This document shows positions 48,707-57,634 of a stretch of 64,000 bases of DNA, piece by piece. The notes below the pieces were generated by a model. It worked only from the letters and a program-made list of their open reading frames with translations, did not search any database and was not told the origin of the DNA. Position numbers and translations under genes: made by a program. This stretch comes from Oscillospiraceae bacterium. Lineage in GTDB: Bacteria > Bacillota > Clostridia > Oscillospirales > Oscillospiraceae. How positions within the stretch are numbered: position 1 is the first letter of the stretch; every line of letters starts with the position of its first letter. Location of the stretch: positions 58,715-122,714 of the forward strand of contig SVMD01000006.1 of the NCBI GenBank assembly GCA_015067615.1, written 5' to 3'.

Positions 48707-50157
48707 TACACGCTCTTGTTCTTCAGCAGGCCGTACTTGATGTCCCACAGCTTCTGGCTCAGGTCCACATAGTAGGTCTGGGGATTGTCAAAGCGCTTGA
48801 CCTCATCCCAGAGGGTGTCCACCTGGGCCATGGCATAGTCCCGGATTTCCTCCAGAGTGGGCAGCTCATAGACTAGTTCACCGTTCTTAAAGATGGGCAC
48901 CTGCACTTCCTTGGCGGTGTAGTTGTAGACCACCTTCCGCTTCCAGGTGTTCTCGGGATCGAAGATCTCGATGTCCTGGGAGTCGTCCACCACCTCGTCA
49001 TGGATGCACATATAGTCGGCAATGGCCTTGCCGGTGTCGTTGCCGATGAAGCGGTAGAGCTTCTTGTAGTGGGGGGTGGTGATCTTGCCCACGTTCTCAG
49101 AGATCTTGATCTTGGGAGTGACGGAGCCGTCAGCCTCTTCCACGGCCACCAGCTTGTACACGCCGCCGAAGACGGGCTCGGACTTGGCGGTGATCAGCCG
49201 CTCGCCCACGCCGAACATATCGATCTTGGCACCCTGGCGCAGGACAGCCTGGATCAGGTGCTCGTCCAGAGAGTTGGAGACAGAAATCTTGCAGTCGGTC
49301 CAGCCGGCCTCGTCCAGCATTTCTCTTGCCTTCTGGCTCAGGTAGGCCATATCGCCGGAATCCAGACGGATGCCGCACTTGGTAATGCCCATGGGCTTCA
49401 GCACATCGTTAAAAGCACGGATTGCGTTGGGCACGCCGGACTTAAGGGTGTTGTAGGTATCCACCAGCAGGGTGGCGTTGTTGGGATACATCTCGCAGTA
49501 GGCCTTGAACGCTTCATACTCGGTGTCGAACATCTGGACCCAGGCATGGGCCATGGTGCCGCTGGCCTTGACGCCGAAGAGCTGGTCGGAGATGGTGCAG
49601 GCAGTGCCGTTGACGCCGCCGATGTAGGCAGCCCGGGCGCCCAGAATGGCGGCGTCGGGGCCCTGGGCCCGGCGGGAGCCGAATTCCAGGACGGTACGGC
49701 CCTGGGCGGCACGGACCACCCGGTTGGCCTTGGTTGCAATCAGGCTCTGGTGGTTGATGCACAGCAGCAGATAGGTCTCGATGAGCTGGGCCTCAATGGC
49801 GGGAGCCCGGACGGTGATGATGGGCTCCTGAGGGAACACCACGGTGCCCTCGGGCATGGCCCAGATATCGCCGGTGAACTTGAAATTCCGCAGGTACTCC
49901 AGGAATTCCTCGCTGAACATCTCTCTGCCCCGGAGGTATGCAATATCTTCCTCAGAGAAGTGCAGCTCCTGAATGTACTGGACCACCTGCTCCAGGCCGG
50001 CCGCGATGCAGAAGCCGCCGCCGTCGGGGCAGCGACGGAAGAACAGGTCGAAATAGGTGATGCGGTCCTTGTAACCCTTGGCGAAATAGCCCTGGGCCAT
50101 GGTCAGCTCATAGAAGTCACAGAGCATGGTCATATTCAGCTTGTCGTTTACCTTCAT
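48706..50157 (-). CDS. pncB: Nicotinate phosphoribosyltransferase
   Basis: Salvages nicotinate into nicotinate mononucleotide for NAD synthesis. The 483-residue protein has the family start MTMLCDFYELTMAQGYF, YFDLFFRRCPDGGGFCIAAGLEQ, EFGSRRAQGPDAAILGARAAYIGG, the GTMAHAWVQMF block with the phosphorylated-type histidine region, and LLVDTYNTLKSGVPNAI. GIRLDSGDMAYLS and VGERLITAKSEPVFGGVYKLV follow. The ATG at 50157 follows AAAGAGGTG. It heads an operon with the S-component-like protein and the GIY-YIG protein. Confidence 0.96.
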   Translation of the reverse strand: MKVNDKLNMTMLCDFYELTMAQGYFAKGYKDRITYFDLFFRRCPDGGGFCIAAGLEQVVQYIQELHFSEEDIAYLRGREMFSEEFLEYLRNFKFTGDIWAMPEGTVVFPQEPIITVRAPAIEAQLIETYLLLCINHQSLIATKANRVVRAAQGRTVLEFGSRRAQGPDAAILGARAAYIGGVNGTACTISDQLFGVKASGTMAHAWVQMFDTEYEAFKAYCEMYPNNATLLVDTYNTLKSGVPNAIRAFNDVLKPMGITKCGIRLDSGDMAYLSQKAREMLDEAGWTDCKISVSNSLDEHLIQAVLRQGAKIDMFGVGERLITAKSEPVFGGVYKLVAVEEADGSVTPKIKISENVGKITTPHYKKLYRFIGNDTGKAIADYMCIHDEVVDDSQDIEIFDPENTWKRKVVYNYTAKEVQVPIFKNGELVYELPTLEEIRDYAMAQVDTLWDEVKRFDNPQTYYVDLSQKLWDIKYGLLKNKSV

Positions 50158-50224
50158 AGGAAACACCTCTTTATTTGTAATGGATTTATTATAAAGCAAA
50201 AAAGCGGAAAAGGCAACGGATTTC

Positions 50225-50253
50225 TTGACAGTTGTTTCTTTTTCCGATATAGT
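50225..50253 (+). promoter_or_regulatory. sigma-A promoter of the thioesterase/P-loop pair
   Basis: A perfect -35 TTGACA (50225-50230), a 17-bp spacer, and -10 TATAGT (50248-50253), 27 bp ahead of the first gene. It diverges from pncB. Confidence 0.8.
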
Positions 50254-50279
50254 GTTCCATAGAAAGGTTGTGATACATT

Positions 50280-50666
50280 ATGGAAATTACTGTTGGCATG
50301 AAGGGCGAAGCCTTTACCGATGTGGAGCGGGCCGATACCGCCAAGGAAGTTGGCTCCGGTGACCTGCTGGTCTATGCTACCCCCTGCATGGTGGCCCTGA
50401 TGGAGGGCGCCGCCTGCGAGGCCATTGGAGAAGCACTGAAAGAGGATCAGACCACCGTTGGCACGATGCTGAACATCGAGCATACCTCCGCCACCCCTGT
50501 GGGTCTGGAGGTCCGGGCGGAAGCCGTGGTCATATCCGTAGAGGGCAAGGTCATCACCTTTGAAGTGACCGCCTACGACGAAATCGGCGAAATCGGCCGT
50601 GGCATCCATAAGCGGGTCATCGTCAATTCCCAGAGGTTCCTGGACAAGGCATATTCCAAGCTGTAA
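50280..50666 (+). CDS. Hot-dog fold thioesterase, FlK-like
   Basis: A 128-residue hot-dog protein related to the fluoroacetyl-CoA thioesterase FlK. The family features are the start GMKGEAFTDVERADTAKEVGSGDLLVYATPCMVALMEGAA (in part), the T/E/H catalytic set apparently as T34, E42 and H68, and GTMLNIEHTSATPVG. VTAYDEIGEIGRGIHKRVIVN closes it. In most bacteria such proteins hydrolyse short acyl-CoAs, not fluoroacetyl-CoA. It has its own promoter. The transcript is only 26 nt from promoter to start, so the leader is very short. Confidence 0.85.
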   Translation: MEITVGMKGEAFTDVERADTAKEVGSGDLLVYATPCMVALMEGAACEAIGEALKEDQTTVGTMLNIEHTSATPVGLEVRAEAVVISVEGKVITFEVTAYDEIGEIGRGIHKRVIVNSQRFLDKAYSKL

Positions 50667-50683
50667 CGCCTGAGGAAGACGCC

Positions 50684-51241
50684 ATGAAGCTGCTGATCCT
50701 CATTGGAAATTCCGCCGTGGGTAAAATGTCCGTTGGGCAGGAGCTGGCAAAGATCACCCCCTTCCGGCTGTTCCACAACCATATGATGATCGAGCCGGTG
50801 CTGGAAATTTTCGGAAGCTTCCGGGGTGATGTGATCCAGACGCTCCGAAAGGTCATCTTTGAAGAGTTTGCCAAGTCCGATAACTACGGCATGATCTTTA
50901 CCTTCATGTGGGCCTTCGATATGCCCTCAGACTGGGAATACCTGGAATCTGTCAAGGCGATCTTCGGTCTTCCGGAAGAGGATGTGTACTATGTGGAGCT
51001 GATCGCACCCCAGGAAGTGCGGCTGCAGCGAAACGCCACAGAAAACCGCCTGAAGCATAAGGCCTCCAAGCGGGATATTGAAGCGTCCAATGCCCGCCTT
51101 GTCCGGGACGATGAAAACTACCGCTGTGAAAGCCTCCCTGGCGAGATCCCCTTCCCCAATTATTTGCGCATCGAAAATTCGGATCTGACCCCGGAGGAAG
51201 TCGCTGCCAGAATCAAGTCCCACTTTGGTTTTCCCGAATAA
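50684..51241 (+). CDS. P-loop NTPase/kinase-like protein
   Basis: A 185-residue P-loop protein with Walker A GNSAVGKMSVG (8-18), where the usual GKS/T is GKM. Methionine takes the place of the Mg-contacting Ser/Thr; a serine follows one residue later. FHNHMMIEPVLEIFG and a long helical segment with LIAPQEVRLQRNATENRLKHKASKRD resemble small-molecule kinases such as shikimate or chloramphenicol kinases. The substrate is unknown. It lies 17 bases after the thioesterase gene with a weak ribosome site (GAGGAAG) and ends at a strong terminator. Confidence 0.75.
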   Translation: MKLLILIGNSAVGKMSVGQELAKITPFRLFHNHMMIEPVLEIFGSFRGDVIQTLRKVIFEEFAKSDNYGMIFTFMWAFDMPSDWEYLESVKAIFGLPEEDVYYVELIAPQEVRLQRNATENRLKHKASKRDIEASNARLVRDDENYRCESLPGEIPFPNYLRIENSDLTPEEVAARIKSHFGFPE

Positions 51242-51247
51242 GAAACA

Positions 51248-51283
51248 AAGCCGTACAGCTTTCGCTGTACGGCTTCTTTTTTT
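51248..51283 (+). terminator. Intrinsic terminator after the P-loop gene
   Basis: A 12-bp stem AAGCCGTACAGC (51248-51259) pairs with 51264-51275 around a TTTC tetraloop and is followed by CTTTTTTT. Confidence 0.92.
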
Positions 51284-51285
51284 CC

Positions 51286-52056
51286 TTACTTCTTTGCCTT
51301 GTCAGCAGCGATGATGCGCTTCATGGCTTCGATGCCCACCTTGATGGCGCCGGAGGTGTCCTCGGTCATCTCCATGAAGAGGCCTGCCTTCTCCCGCTCC
51401 TGGTTCCAGACAGCGTGGAAGCAGCTGCCGCAGCGGACATTCAGGGCGGCAGCCACCACAAACAGGGCGGCGGATTCCATCTCGCTGGCCTTGACGCCCA
51501 GGCGCTTCCAGCTTTCCCACTTCTGCAGCAGGTCGTAGTACACAGGGGACTTTTCGGGGCTGTGCTGGCCGTAGAAGGAGTCCTTGCACTGGACCACACC
51601 CACGTGGGTCCGGTAGCCCAGGTCCTCGGAAGCGGCCTTCAGGGCGGCGGTAATGTCAAAGTCCGCAACCGCCGGGAACTCGATGGGGGCATATTCCAGG
51701 GAGGTGTGCTCAAAGCGGATGGCGCCGGAGGCCACCACCACATCGCCGGGGCAGACGTCCATGTGGATGCCGCCGCAGGTGCCGATGCGGATGAAGGTGT
51801 CTGCGCCGATAGCGGCCAGCTCCTCCATGGCGATGGATGCGGAGGGACCGCCGATGCCGGTGGAGCAGACGGTGACCTTCTCGCCCAGCAGTTCACCGTT
51901 CCAGATATTGTACTCCCGGTTCATGCCGAAATGGACAGGGTTGTCAAAATATTTGGCAATGGCCTCGCAGCGGCCGGGGTCGCCGGGCAGGAAAACGTAG
52001 CGGCCCACGTCGCCCTCGTTGGCCCGGATATGGAATTGCATGCCGATGTCTTGCAT
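51286..52056 (-). CDS. udp: Uridine phosphorylase-type nucleoside phosphorylase
   Basis: Phosphorolytic cleavage of nucleosides, probably uridine. The 256-residue NP-I family protein has [18 protein letters not shown] (phosphate-binding GDPxR), [30 protein letters not shown] and [17 protein letters not shown] (ribose-binding EMES). FYGQHSPEK and the Q/R-bearing loop favour uridine over purine substrates, but that is not certain. The ATG at 52056 is eight bases from AAGGAGG. It appears to be monocistronic. No signal peptide; cytoplasmic. Confidence 0.9.
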   Translation of the reverse strand: MQDIGMQFHIRANEGDVGRYVFLPGDPGRCEAIAKYFDNPVHFGMNREYNIWNGELLGEKVTVCSTGIGGPSASIAMEELAAIGADTFIRIGTCGGIHMDVCPGDVVVASGAIRFEHTSLEYAPIEFPAVADFDITAALKAASEDLGYRTHVGVVQCKDSFYGQHSPEKSPVYYDLLQKWESWKRLGVKASEMESAALFVVAAALNVRCGSCFHAVWNQEREKAGLFMEMTEDTSGAIKVGIEAMKRIIAADKAKK

Positions 52057-52125
52057 AAATGCGGCCTCCTTGTGGAAAATATATAAAAGAAGTATAGCAT
52101 ATGCAGGACATTTTTGCAAGATGTG

Positions 52126-52674
52126 TTAATCCCTTTCCCAGGGTCTGGGGTTCTTTTCTTTGTCCTTCCTGATAATGGGCCAGATAAACAGATAGATCAG
52201 GCCGCCCAAGAATGCAGCCCAGGCAAGGAGCCATGTAACATGAAGATCCTCCGTCAATATAAATCCAGTATAACCGGTATACGCATAACCATTCAAAGCA
52301 AAGTAGGTATAATTCGTGTCTTTGAATACATACACCAGCTTCAGAACAAACAGCACCAGTCCGCCAATCAGGGACACACCGCAGGCTGCCCATTGACGAA
52401 GGGTCATAGTCCGGACTTTCGCAGTCAACGCGTTGTCAGGCTGTTTTTCTGCTTGAACCGCACTTCCCTCTCCCGAATACTGATCCCGCAGCAGGTAATC
52501 GGCGCTGACGCCAAAGAGGTCGCAGATGGCGATGATCTTATCCGCGTCAGGCTTGGCCGAATCCGACTCCCACCGGGATACTGCCTGCCGGGTGACGCCG
52601 ATGCGCTCCGCCAGTTCCTCCTGATTCCAGCCCCGGGCTTTGCGCATATTCAGAATTTTCTCTCCCATGGTCAT
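52126..52674 (-). CDS. XRE-family regulator with C-terminal membrane segments
   Basis: A 182-residue protein. Residues about 1-65 are a Cro/C1-type HTH: GEKILNMRKARGWNQEELAERIGVTRQAVSRWESDSAKPDADKIIAICDLFGVSADYLL in the standard pattern. Two or three hydrophobic segments follow (about 98-118, 128-145 and 150-170), so the regulator is membrane-anchored. The ATG at 52674 is nine bases from AGGAGG; upstream ATGs in frame lie before the ribosome site. Target genes are not evident. Such HTH-TM proteins are common in clostridia and often autoregulate. Confidence 0.87.
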   Translation of the reverse strand: MTMGEKILNMRKARGWNQEELAERIGVTRQAVSRWESDSAKPDADKIIAICDLFGVSADYLLRDQYSGEGSAVQAEKQPDNALTAKVRTMTLRQWAACGVSLIGGLVLFVLKLVYVFKDTNYTYFALNGYAYTGYTGFILTEDLHVTWLLAWAAFLGGLIYLFIWPIIRKDKEKNPRPWERD

Positions 52675-52780
52675 GGCTTTTCGCCTCCTTTTCATGGCAC
52701 CATTGTAGCGGAAATGGCCCCAAAAGGCAACCAAGCGGACAAAACATTTGCGCAACTGAATGTAACATTATCAAATTGAC

Positions 52781-52815
52781 TGAAAAAAGCACCGCAGGAT
52801 TTCCTGCGGTGCTTT
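52781..52815 (-). terminator. Intrinsic terminator of the PPC-domain gene
   Basis: A 14-bp stem (52786-52799 with 52802-52815) has a two-base centre and is followed on the minus strand by TTTTTTCA. It lies five bases after the stop. Confidence 0.88.
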
Positions 52816-52820
52816 GTTCC

Positions 52821-53249
52821 TTATTCGTTTCTGAAGATCAGCTCATCGTAGCCCGTTTCCGTGTCTGCCTCCACCCCGAAGCCGACGCCGGGCAGTTCCA
52901 TCAGAACCAGCTCGCAGGTGGTATTGACGATGCAGCCCGGACAGAGGTGGCCGCCGATGGTGCTTAGGTCCTCCTTCGACAGTGCAATGTGGATGTGACA
53001 GCGTTGAGCACTAACGGTACCGTTCAGGCTCACGATCTCGCAGTGGTCCGTGATCTCCCGGATATTCACGCCGCTGGCGTCCCGGACTCGGCCCTTCAGG
53101 ATGCAGCCTACGCCGGAGAGCACCACGCCGGAGCGGATGTTCTTCTCCCGGCAGACCTGTTTGATGGATTCCATCAGGTCCTCACCACGCTTCAACCGAA
53201 TACAGTGGCACACCATGCTGCCCGATCCGGTAACGATTCTGTGTTCCAT
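52821..53249 (-). CDS. PPC-domain (DUF296) protein
   Basis: A 142-residue protein that is a single PPC/DUF296 domain. Seen are the start VCHCIRLKRGEDLMESIKQVC, the central SGVVLSGVGCILKGRVRD and the core CHIHIALSKEDLSTIGGHLCPGCIV with clustered His (HIH...H) that can bind zinc. ELVLMELPGVGFGVEADTETGYDEL closes the fold. The bacterial proteins are trimers often called DNA-binding by analogy with plant AHL proteins; a DNA role is not shown here. It lies 15 bases after polC on the same strand and may be read from the polC operon, with its own terminator. Confidence 0.87.
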   Translation of the reverse strand: MEHRIVTGSGSMVCHCIRLKRGEDLMESIKQVCREKNIRSGVVLSGVGCILKGRVRDASGVNIREITDHCEIVSLNGTVSAQRCHIHIALSKEDLSTIGGHLCPGCIVNTTCELVLMELPGVGFGVEADTETGYDELIFRNE

Positions 53250-53264
53250 AGGGATTCCCCTTTC

Positions 53265-56200
53265 TTAGAAGAAGCTGACCTGGGATGTATCGGGCAGGTC
53301 GCCAAAGGCACCTGCGTCTTTCAGCATCTGGATATGGGTCTTGGAGGCCTTGGGACAGGCCAGGCTGAATTCCTCGATGGACAGGAACTTTTTGCCCTCC
53401 CGGCCGTTCATGATATCGATGGCGGCGTTTTCGCCCAAACCGGAGATGGCCACGAAGGGGGGCAGGATCTTGCCGTCCTTGATCAGGAACCTGGTGGCGT
53501 GGCTTTCGTAGAGGGAGATGGGCGCGAATTCAAAGCCCCGGAGGTAGAATTCGTAGACCACTTCCAGGGTGGTCAGCAGGTCCTCGTCCTTGGCGGTGGC
53601 GTCCTCGTTGCCGTCGATGGCTTCGATGTTGGCAAGAACTGCCTCCATGCCGCCGGTCATCAGGGCCGCGTCAAAGCCGCCCTTCTGGCTCCGGCGGTAG
53701 AAGTAGGCCGCGTAGAAGGCCAGGGGGTGATAGACCTTGAACCAGGCGATGCGGAAGGCCATCATGCAGTAGGCCACCGCATGGGCCTTGGGGAAGAGGT
53801 ACTTGATCTTCTTGCAGGAGCCGATATACCAGTCAGGAACACCGGCGGCCACCATTTCCTCCTCCGCACCGGGGGGCAGGCCACGGCCTTTACGGACGGA
53901 CTCCATGATCTTGAATGCCCGCTTGTCCGGCATTCCGCAGGAGATCAGATAGAGCATGATATCGTCACGGGCGCCGATGGTCTGGTCCACCGTGGCGGTT
54001 TTGGAGTTGATCAGGTCCTTGGCGTTGCCCAGCCACACGTCGGTGCCATGGGTATAGCCGCAGATTCGCACCAGGAAGTCGAACTTTTCAGGCAATGTGT
54101 CCAGCAGAACGCCCCGGGTGAACCGGGTATTGAACTCCGGAACGCCCACAGCGCCGGTGGGGCCTAAGAGCTTGTCGTTCTCGTAGCCCAGGATCTTGCT
54201 GGATGTAAAGATGGACATGGTGCCCTTGTCATCCAGGGGGATGGTCTTGGCGTCCACGCCGGTCATATCCTCCATCATCCGGATCATGGTGGGGTCATCA
54301 TGGCCCAGCATATCCAGCTTCAGGAGGTTCTCCTCCATGGAGTGGTATTCAAAATGGGTAGTGATCTGGTCGGAATTGGGGTCGTCCGCAGGATGCTGGA
54401 CAGGACAGAAGTCCCAGATCTCGTTCTCCTGGGGGATAACCACCAGGCCGCCGGGGTGCTGGCCGGTGGTACGGCGGACACCCACACAGCCTGCGGCAAG
54501 CCGGGCTTCCTCGGCACGGGAAGCAGTCTTTCCCCGCTCCTGCAGGTACTTTTTGACGTAGCCGAAGGCAGTCTTTTCCGCCACAGTGCCGATGGTACCG
54601 GCACGGAACACGTGGGAGGAGCCGAACATGGAGATACAGTACTGGTGGGCCCGGGCCTGATATTCGCCGGAGAAGTTCAGGTCGATATCCGGCACCTTGT
54701 CGCCGCCGAAGCCCAGGAAGGTCTCGAAGGGGATGTTGAAGCCGTCCTTTTCCAGCTGAGTTCCGCAGATGGGGCACTTGGCATCGGGCAGGTCCGCGCC
54801 GCAGTTAAATTCCTTGGGCACGTCCAGAATGGTGTGCTTGCACTCCGGGTTGGGGCACCGGTAGTGGGGCGGGAAGGAGTTAACCTCCGTGATGCCGGAC
54901 ATGAATGCCACGATGGAGGAACCGACGGAGCCACGGGAGCCCACCAGATAGCCATGCTCCAGAGAATTCTGCACCAGCTTCTGGGCGGACATGTAGATCA
55001 CGTCGTAGTGGCAGGAGATGATATCGTGCAGCTCCGTTTCCACACGCTTGACGAACAGCTCCGGGGGATTCTCGCCGTAGAGCCGGTGCAGCTTGCCATA
55101 GACCAGGCTCTTCAGGTCCTCCACAGAGTTTTCGATCTTGGGAGCGAACAGGTTGTGGGGCACCGGGCGGAGGGTTTCACACATATCGGCAATGAGATTG
55201 GGATTGGTGATGACGATTTCCCTGGCCTTCTCCTCACCCAGATAGCTGAATTCCTCCAGCATCTCGTCAGTGGTGCGGAAATACAGGGGATTATCCTTGT
55301 CCGCGTCCTTGAAGCCCTTGGTGGCAAGGAGAACATGGCGGAAGATTTCGTCCTCCGGGTTCAGGAAGTGCACATCGCCGGTGGCGCAGACCATTTTGCC
55401 CATTTCCTCGCCCAGGCGGATGATGGTGCGGTTCAGGTTCCGCAGGTCCTCGTCGTTCCAGACGGGGATCTTCTCTTCGGCGATCATGAAACGGTTGTTG
55501 GAGATGGGCTGGACCTCCAGGTAATCGTAGAAGGAGGCGATACGCTTCAGCTCCTCGTCGCTGCGGCCCTTAATGACAGCCTGGAACAGCTCATTGTTCT
55601 CACAGGCGGAGCCGATGATCAGGCCCTCACGGTGCTTGATGAGCTCGGATTTCAGGATTCTGGGTACCCGCTTGAAGTGGTACAGGTTGGCCTCGCTGAG
55701 CAGCTGGTAGAGATTTCGCAGACCGATCTGATTCTTGGCGAACAGGACGATATGCTGGGCATAACGGTCGTCGGCCCGGAGCTCCGAGCGGATCTTCTCC
55801 ATGGAGGGGTTGATCTGCTGCAGGGTATGGATGCCCTGCTCTTCCAGCATTTCCATGAATTTCGCCATGATCAGGCCGCAGGTGACGGAGTCGTCCGCAG
55901 CCCGGTGGTGGTTGAATTCCGGCAGGCTCAGGGCATTGGCCACAATATTCAGCTTGTGCTTATTGAGCTTTGTCATCAGGTTCTGAGACAGAACCAGGGT
56001 ATCGGCGGAGGTGAAGGTATAGGGAATACCCTGCTTTTTGCACTCTTCCCGGATAAAAGCGGTGTCAAAGTCCGCGTTGTGGGCCACCAGCACCCGGTTA
56101 CCCACAAATTGAATAAACTCCGGCAGCACCTGGGTAATATCCGGAGCGCCCTTCACCATCTCGTCGGTGATGCCGGTGAGGTCGGTGATTTCCTTGGTAA

Positions 56201-57578
56201 GGGCCTTGTGGGGGTCCACAAAGGTCTGGAAACGCTGGAGCTCCACGCCGTTTTTCATCACCACGGCACCGATCTCGATGATGGTGTCGTTCCGGGGTGA
56301 CAGGCCGGTGGTTTCCAGGTCGAAGGCCACGAATTCGTCGTCGAAGTTCATGTCCTGGGTGCCGTGGACCACGATCTTGTCGTCCACGTCGTTGACGTAG
56401 TAGCCCTCGCAGCCGTAGAGGATCTTGATGGTATCATCGGTGCCTGCCACCTTGGGGGGACCTTTCCAGTCCTCCACCACGTGCAGCGCGTCCGTAAAGG
56501 ACTGGACGCAGCCGTGGTCCGTAATGGCGATGGCCTTGTGACCCCAGGCAGCAGCCTGCTTGATGGCAGCCTTGGTGCTGGTGAGGGCATCCATATTGGA
56601 CATGGAGGTGTGCAGGTGCAGCTCCACCCGCTTCTCTCCCGGGGCGTTATCCTTCCGCTTGGGCATGGCGCCGGGCATCATGGCGTAGGGCTTCAGCACC
56701 ATCTCATTTTCGAAACGGTCCTCCACCAGCTTGCCCTGGACCCGGAACACGGAGCCCACCTTCACATTTTCAATGAAGGGCTTGGCCTCGCTGGCCTCGA
56801 AGAACCGGTTGATGCGCACGGAACCCCGGTTGTCGGTCATGTCGAACTTGACCACCCAGGCGTTGCGCTTTTTCAGCTCCTTGTGGTCCACATTAAAGAC
56901 CCGGCCCTCCACGATGACGGTGCCCATATCCATGGACAGGGTGTCCATGGGCACGGCGTTGCCCTTAAACGGCTTGCCGTAGATGGCGTCACTGGGGGCC
57001 TCCGCCTTTTTCTCCGGGGCGGCCTTTTTCGCCAGTGCCGGGGCGTCACCCAACATTTTGCTGCGCATGGATTCCATGGCATCAAAGAGGGCCTGGCCCT
57101 CCAGGGCGTTTCCGGCCTCCACGGTGATCTTCACATCTGCGGCAAAGCGCTCCCGCAGTTCCGACTCCACCTGGGGCACCAGCTCCAGAATGGGGTCCCG
57201 GCCATTGGCTTTCAGATGGATACTGAGATGATTGCCCTCCCATTCCCACCGGGCTCCGGCGAGAGATCCCCGGGTCATGGAGTCCCGGCAGACAAAGAGG
57301 TTCATCAGTTCCTCTTTTTCTATTCTTTGCAGCTCAGATGCCGGATGGGTGGACTCCAGGATCATCTCCCGCAGGCCGTACAGGGGACCGATCTCCCGGG
57401 CCACGGAATTCAGCAGCCGCTGGGGAATGTAGGATTCGCTGTGGATCAGCACATGCACGCTGCGGTATTCCATATCCACATCCGCAGCTACGATAGCCGC
57501 CTGAGAAAGGGCTGCGCGCAGCTCCTCAGGCGGCTCATAGTCGGGAAACATATTCGTAAGGTAGATTTTCTGATTCAT
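53265..57578 (-). CDS. polC: DNA polymerase III alpha subunit, Gram-positive PolC
   Basis: The replicative polymerase of low-GC Gram-positives. The 1437-residue protein has the full PolC order. An N-terminal region and an OB-fold (about 205-300, VIVEGRVFNVDHKEL) come first. A PHP domain (about 315 onward, RVELHLHTSMSNMDAL) is split by a DEDDh 3'-5' exonuclease (about 410-580, VAFDLETTGLSPRNDTIIEIGA). The polymerase core follows, with a four-cysteine zinc site (CPNPEC...CPICG, about 905-940) and the catalytic PDIDLNFSG (about 965). A C-terminal KAHAVAYCMMAFRIAWFKVYHP thumb segment is present. The ATG follows GAGGTACTT. It is the distal gene of the pyrH-ispG cluster. Confidence 0.97.
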   Translation of the reverse strand: MNQKIYLTNMFPDYEPPEELRAALSQAAIVAADVDMEYRSVHVLIHSESYIPQRLLNSVAREIGPLYGLREMILESTHPASELQRIEKEELMNLFVCRDSMTRGSLAGARWEWEGNHLSIHLKANGRDPILELVPQVESELRERFAADVKITVEAGNALEGQALFDAMESMRSKMLGDAPALAKKAAPEKKAEAPSDAIYGKPFKGNAVPMDTLSMDMGTVIVEGRVFNVDHKELKKRNAWVVKFDMTDNRGSVRINRFFEASEAKPFIENVKVGSVFRVQGKLVEDRFENEMVLKPYAMMPGAMPKRKDNAPGEKRVELHLHTSMSNMDALTSTKAAIKQAAAWGHKAIAITDHGCVQSFTDALHVVEDWKGPPKVAGTDDTIKILYGCEGYYVNDVDDKIVVHGTQDMNFDDEFVAFDLETTGLSPRNDTIIEIGAVVMKNGVELQRFQTFVDPHKALTKEITDLTGITDEMVKGAPDITQVLPEFIQFVGNRVLVAHNADFDTAFIREECKKQGIPYTFTSADTLVLSQNLMTKLNKHKLNIVANALSLPEFNHHRAADDSVTCGLIMAKFMEMLEEQGIHTLQQINPSMEKIRSELRADDRYAQHIVLFAKNQIGLRNLYQLLSEANLYHFKRVPRILKSELIKHREGLIIGSACENNELFQAVIKGRSDEELKRIASFYDYLEVQPISNNRFMIAEEKIPVWNDEDLRNLNRTIIRLGEEMGKMVCATGDVHFLNPEDEIFRHVLLATKGFKDADKDNPLYFRTTDEMLEEFSYLGEEKAREIVITNPNLIADMCETLRPVPHNLFAPKIENSVEDLKSLVYGKLHRLYGENPPELFVKRVETELHDIISCHYDVIYMSAQKLVQNSLEHGYLVGSRGSVGSSIVAFMSGITEVNSFPPHYRCPNPECKHTILDVPKEFNCGADLPDAKCPICGTQLEKDGFNIPFETFLGFGGDKVPDIDLNFSGEYQARAHQYCISMFGSSHVFRAGTIGTVAEKTAFGYVKKYLQERGKTASRAEEARLAAGCVGVRRTTGQHPGGLVVIPQENEIWDFCPVQHPADDPNSDQITTHFEYHSMEENLLKLDMLGHDDPTMIRMMEDMTGVDAKTIPLDDKGTMSIFTSSKILGYENDKLLGPTGAVGVPEFNTRFTRGVLLDTLPEKFDFLVRICGYTHGTDVWLGNAKDLINSKTATVDQTIGARDDIMLYLISCGMPDKRAFKIMESVRKGRGLPPGAEEEMVAAGVPDWYIGSCKKIKYLFPKAHAVAYCMMAFRIAWFKVYHPLAFYAAYFYRRSQKGGFDAALMTGGMEAVLANIEAIDGNEDATAKDEDLLTTLEVVYEFYLRGFEFAPISLYESHATRFLIKDGKILPPFVAISGLGENAAIDIMNGREGKKFLSIEEFSLACPKASKTHIQMLKDAGAFGDLPDTSQVSFF

Positions 57579-57600
57579 AAGTACCTCGCGATTGGGAAAG

Positions 57601-57626
57601 GGAGAATGGGGCAGCCCCCATTCTCC
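57601..57626 (-). other. Hairpin between ispG and polC
   Basis: An 11-bp stem GGAGAATGGGG (57601-57611) pairs with 57616-57626 around a CAGC loop. It lies 8 bases after the ispG stop and 23 before the polC start. CTTTCCC follows on the minus strand, so it is a weak terminator that could lower polC expression relative to upstream genes. Confidence 0.55.
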
Positions 57627-57634
57627 ATAAGTAA

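Noticed and set aside
54300..56300. A 666-codon open frame antisense to polC
   Set aside because: It lies wholly inside polC and has no start signals or recognisable domains.
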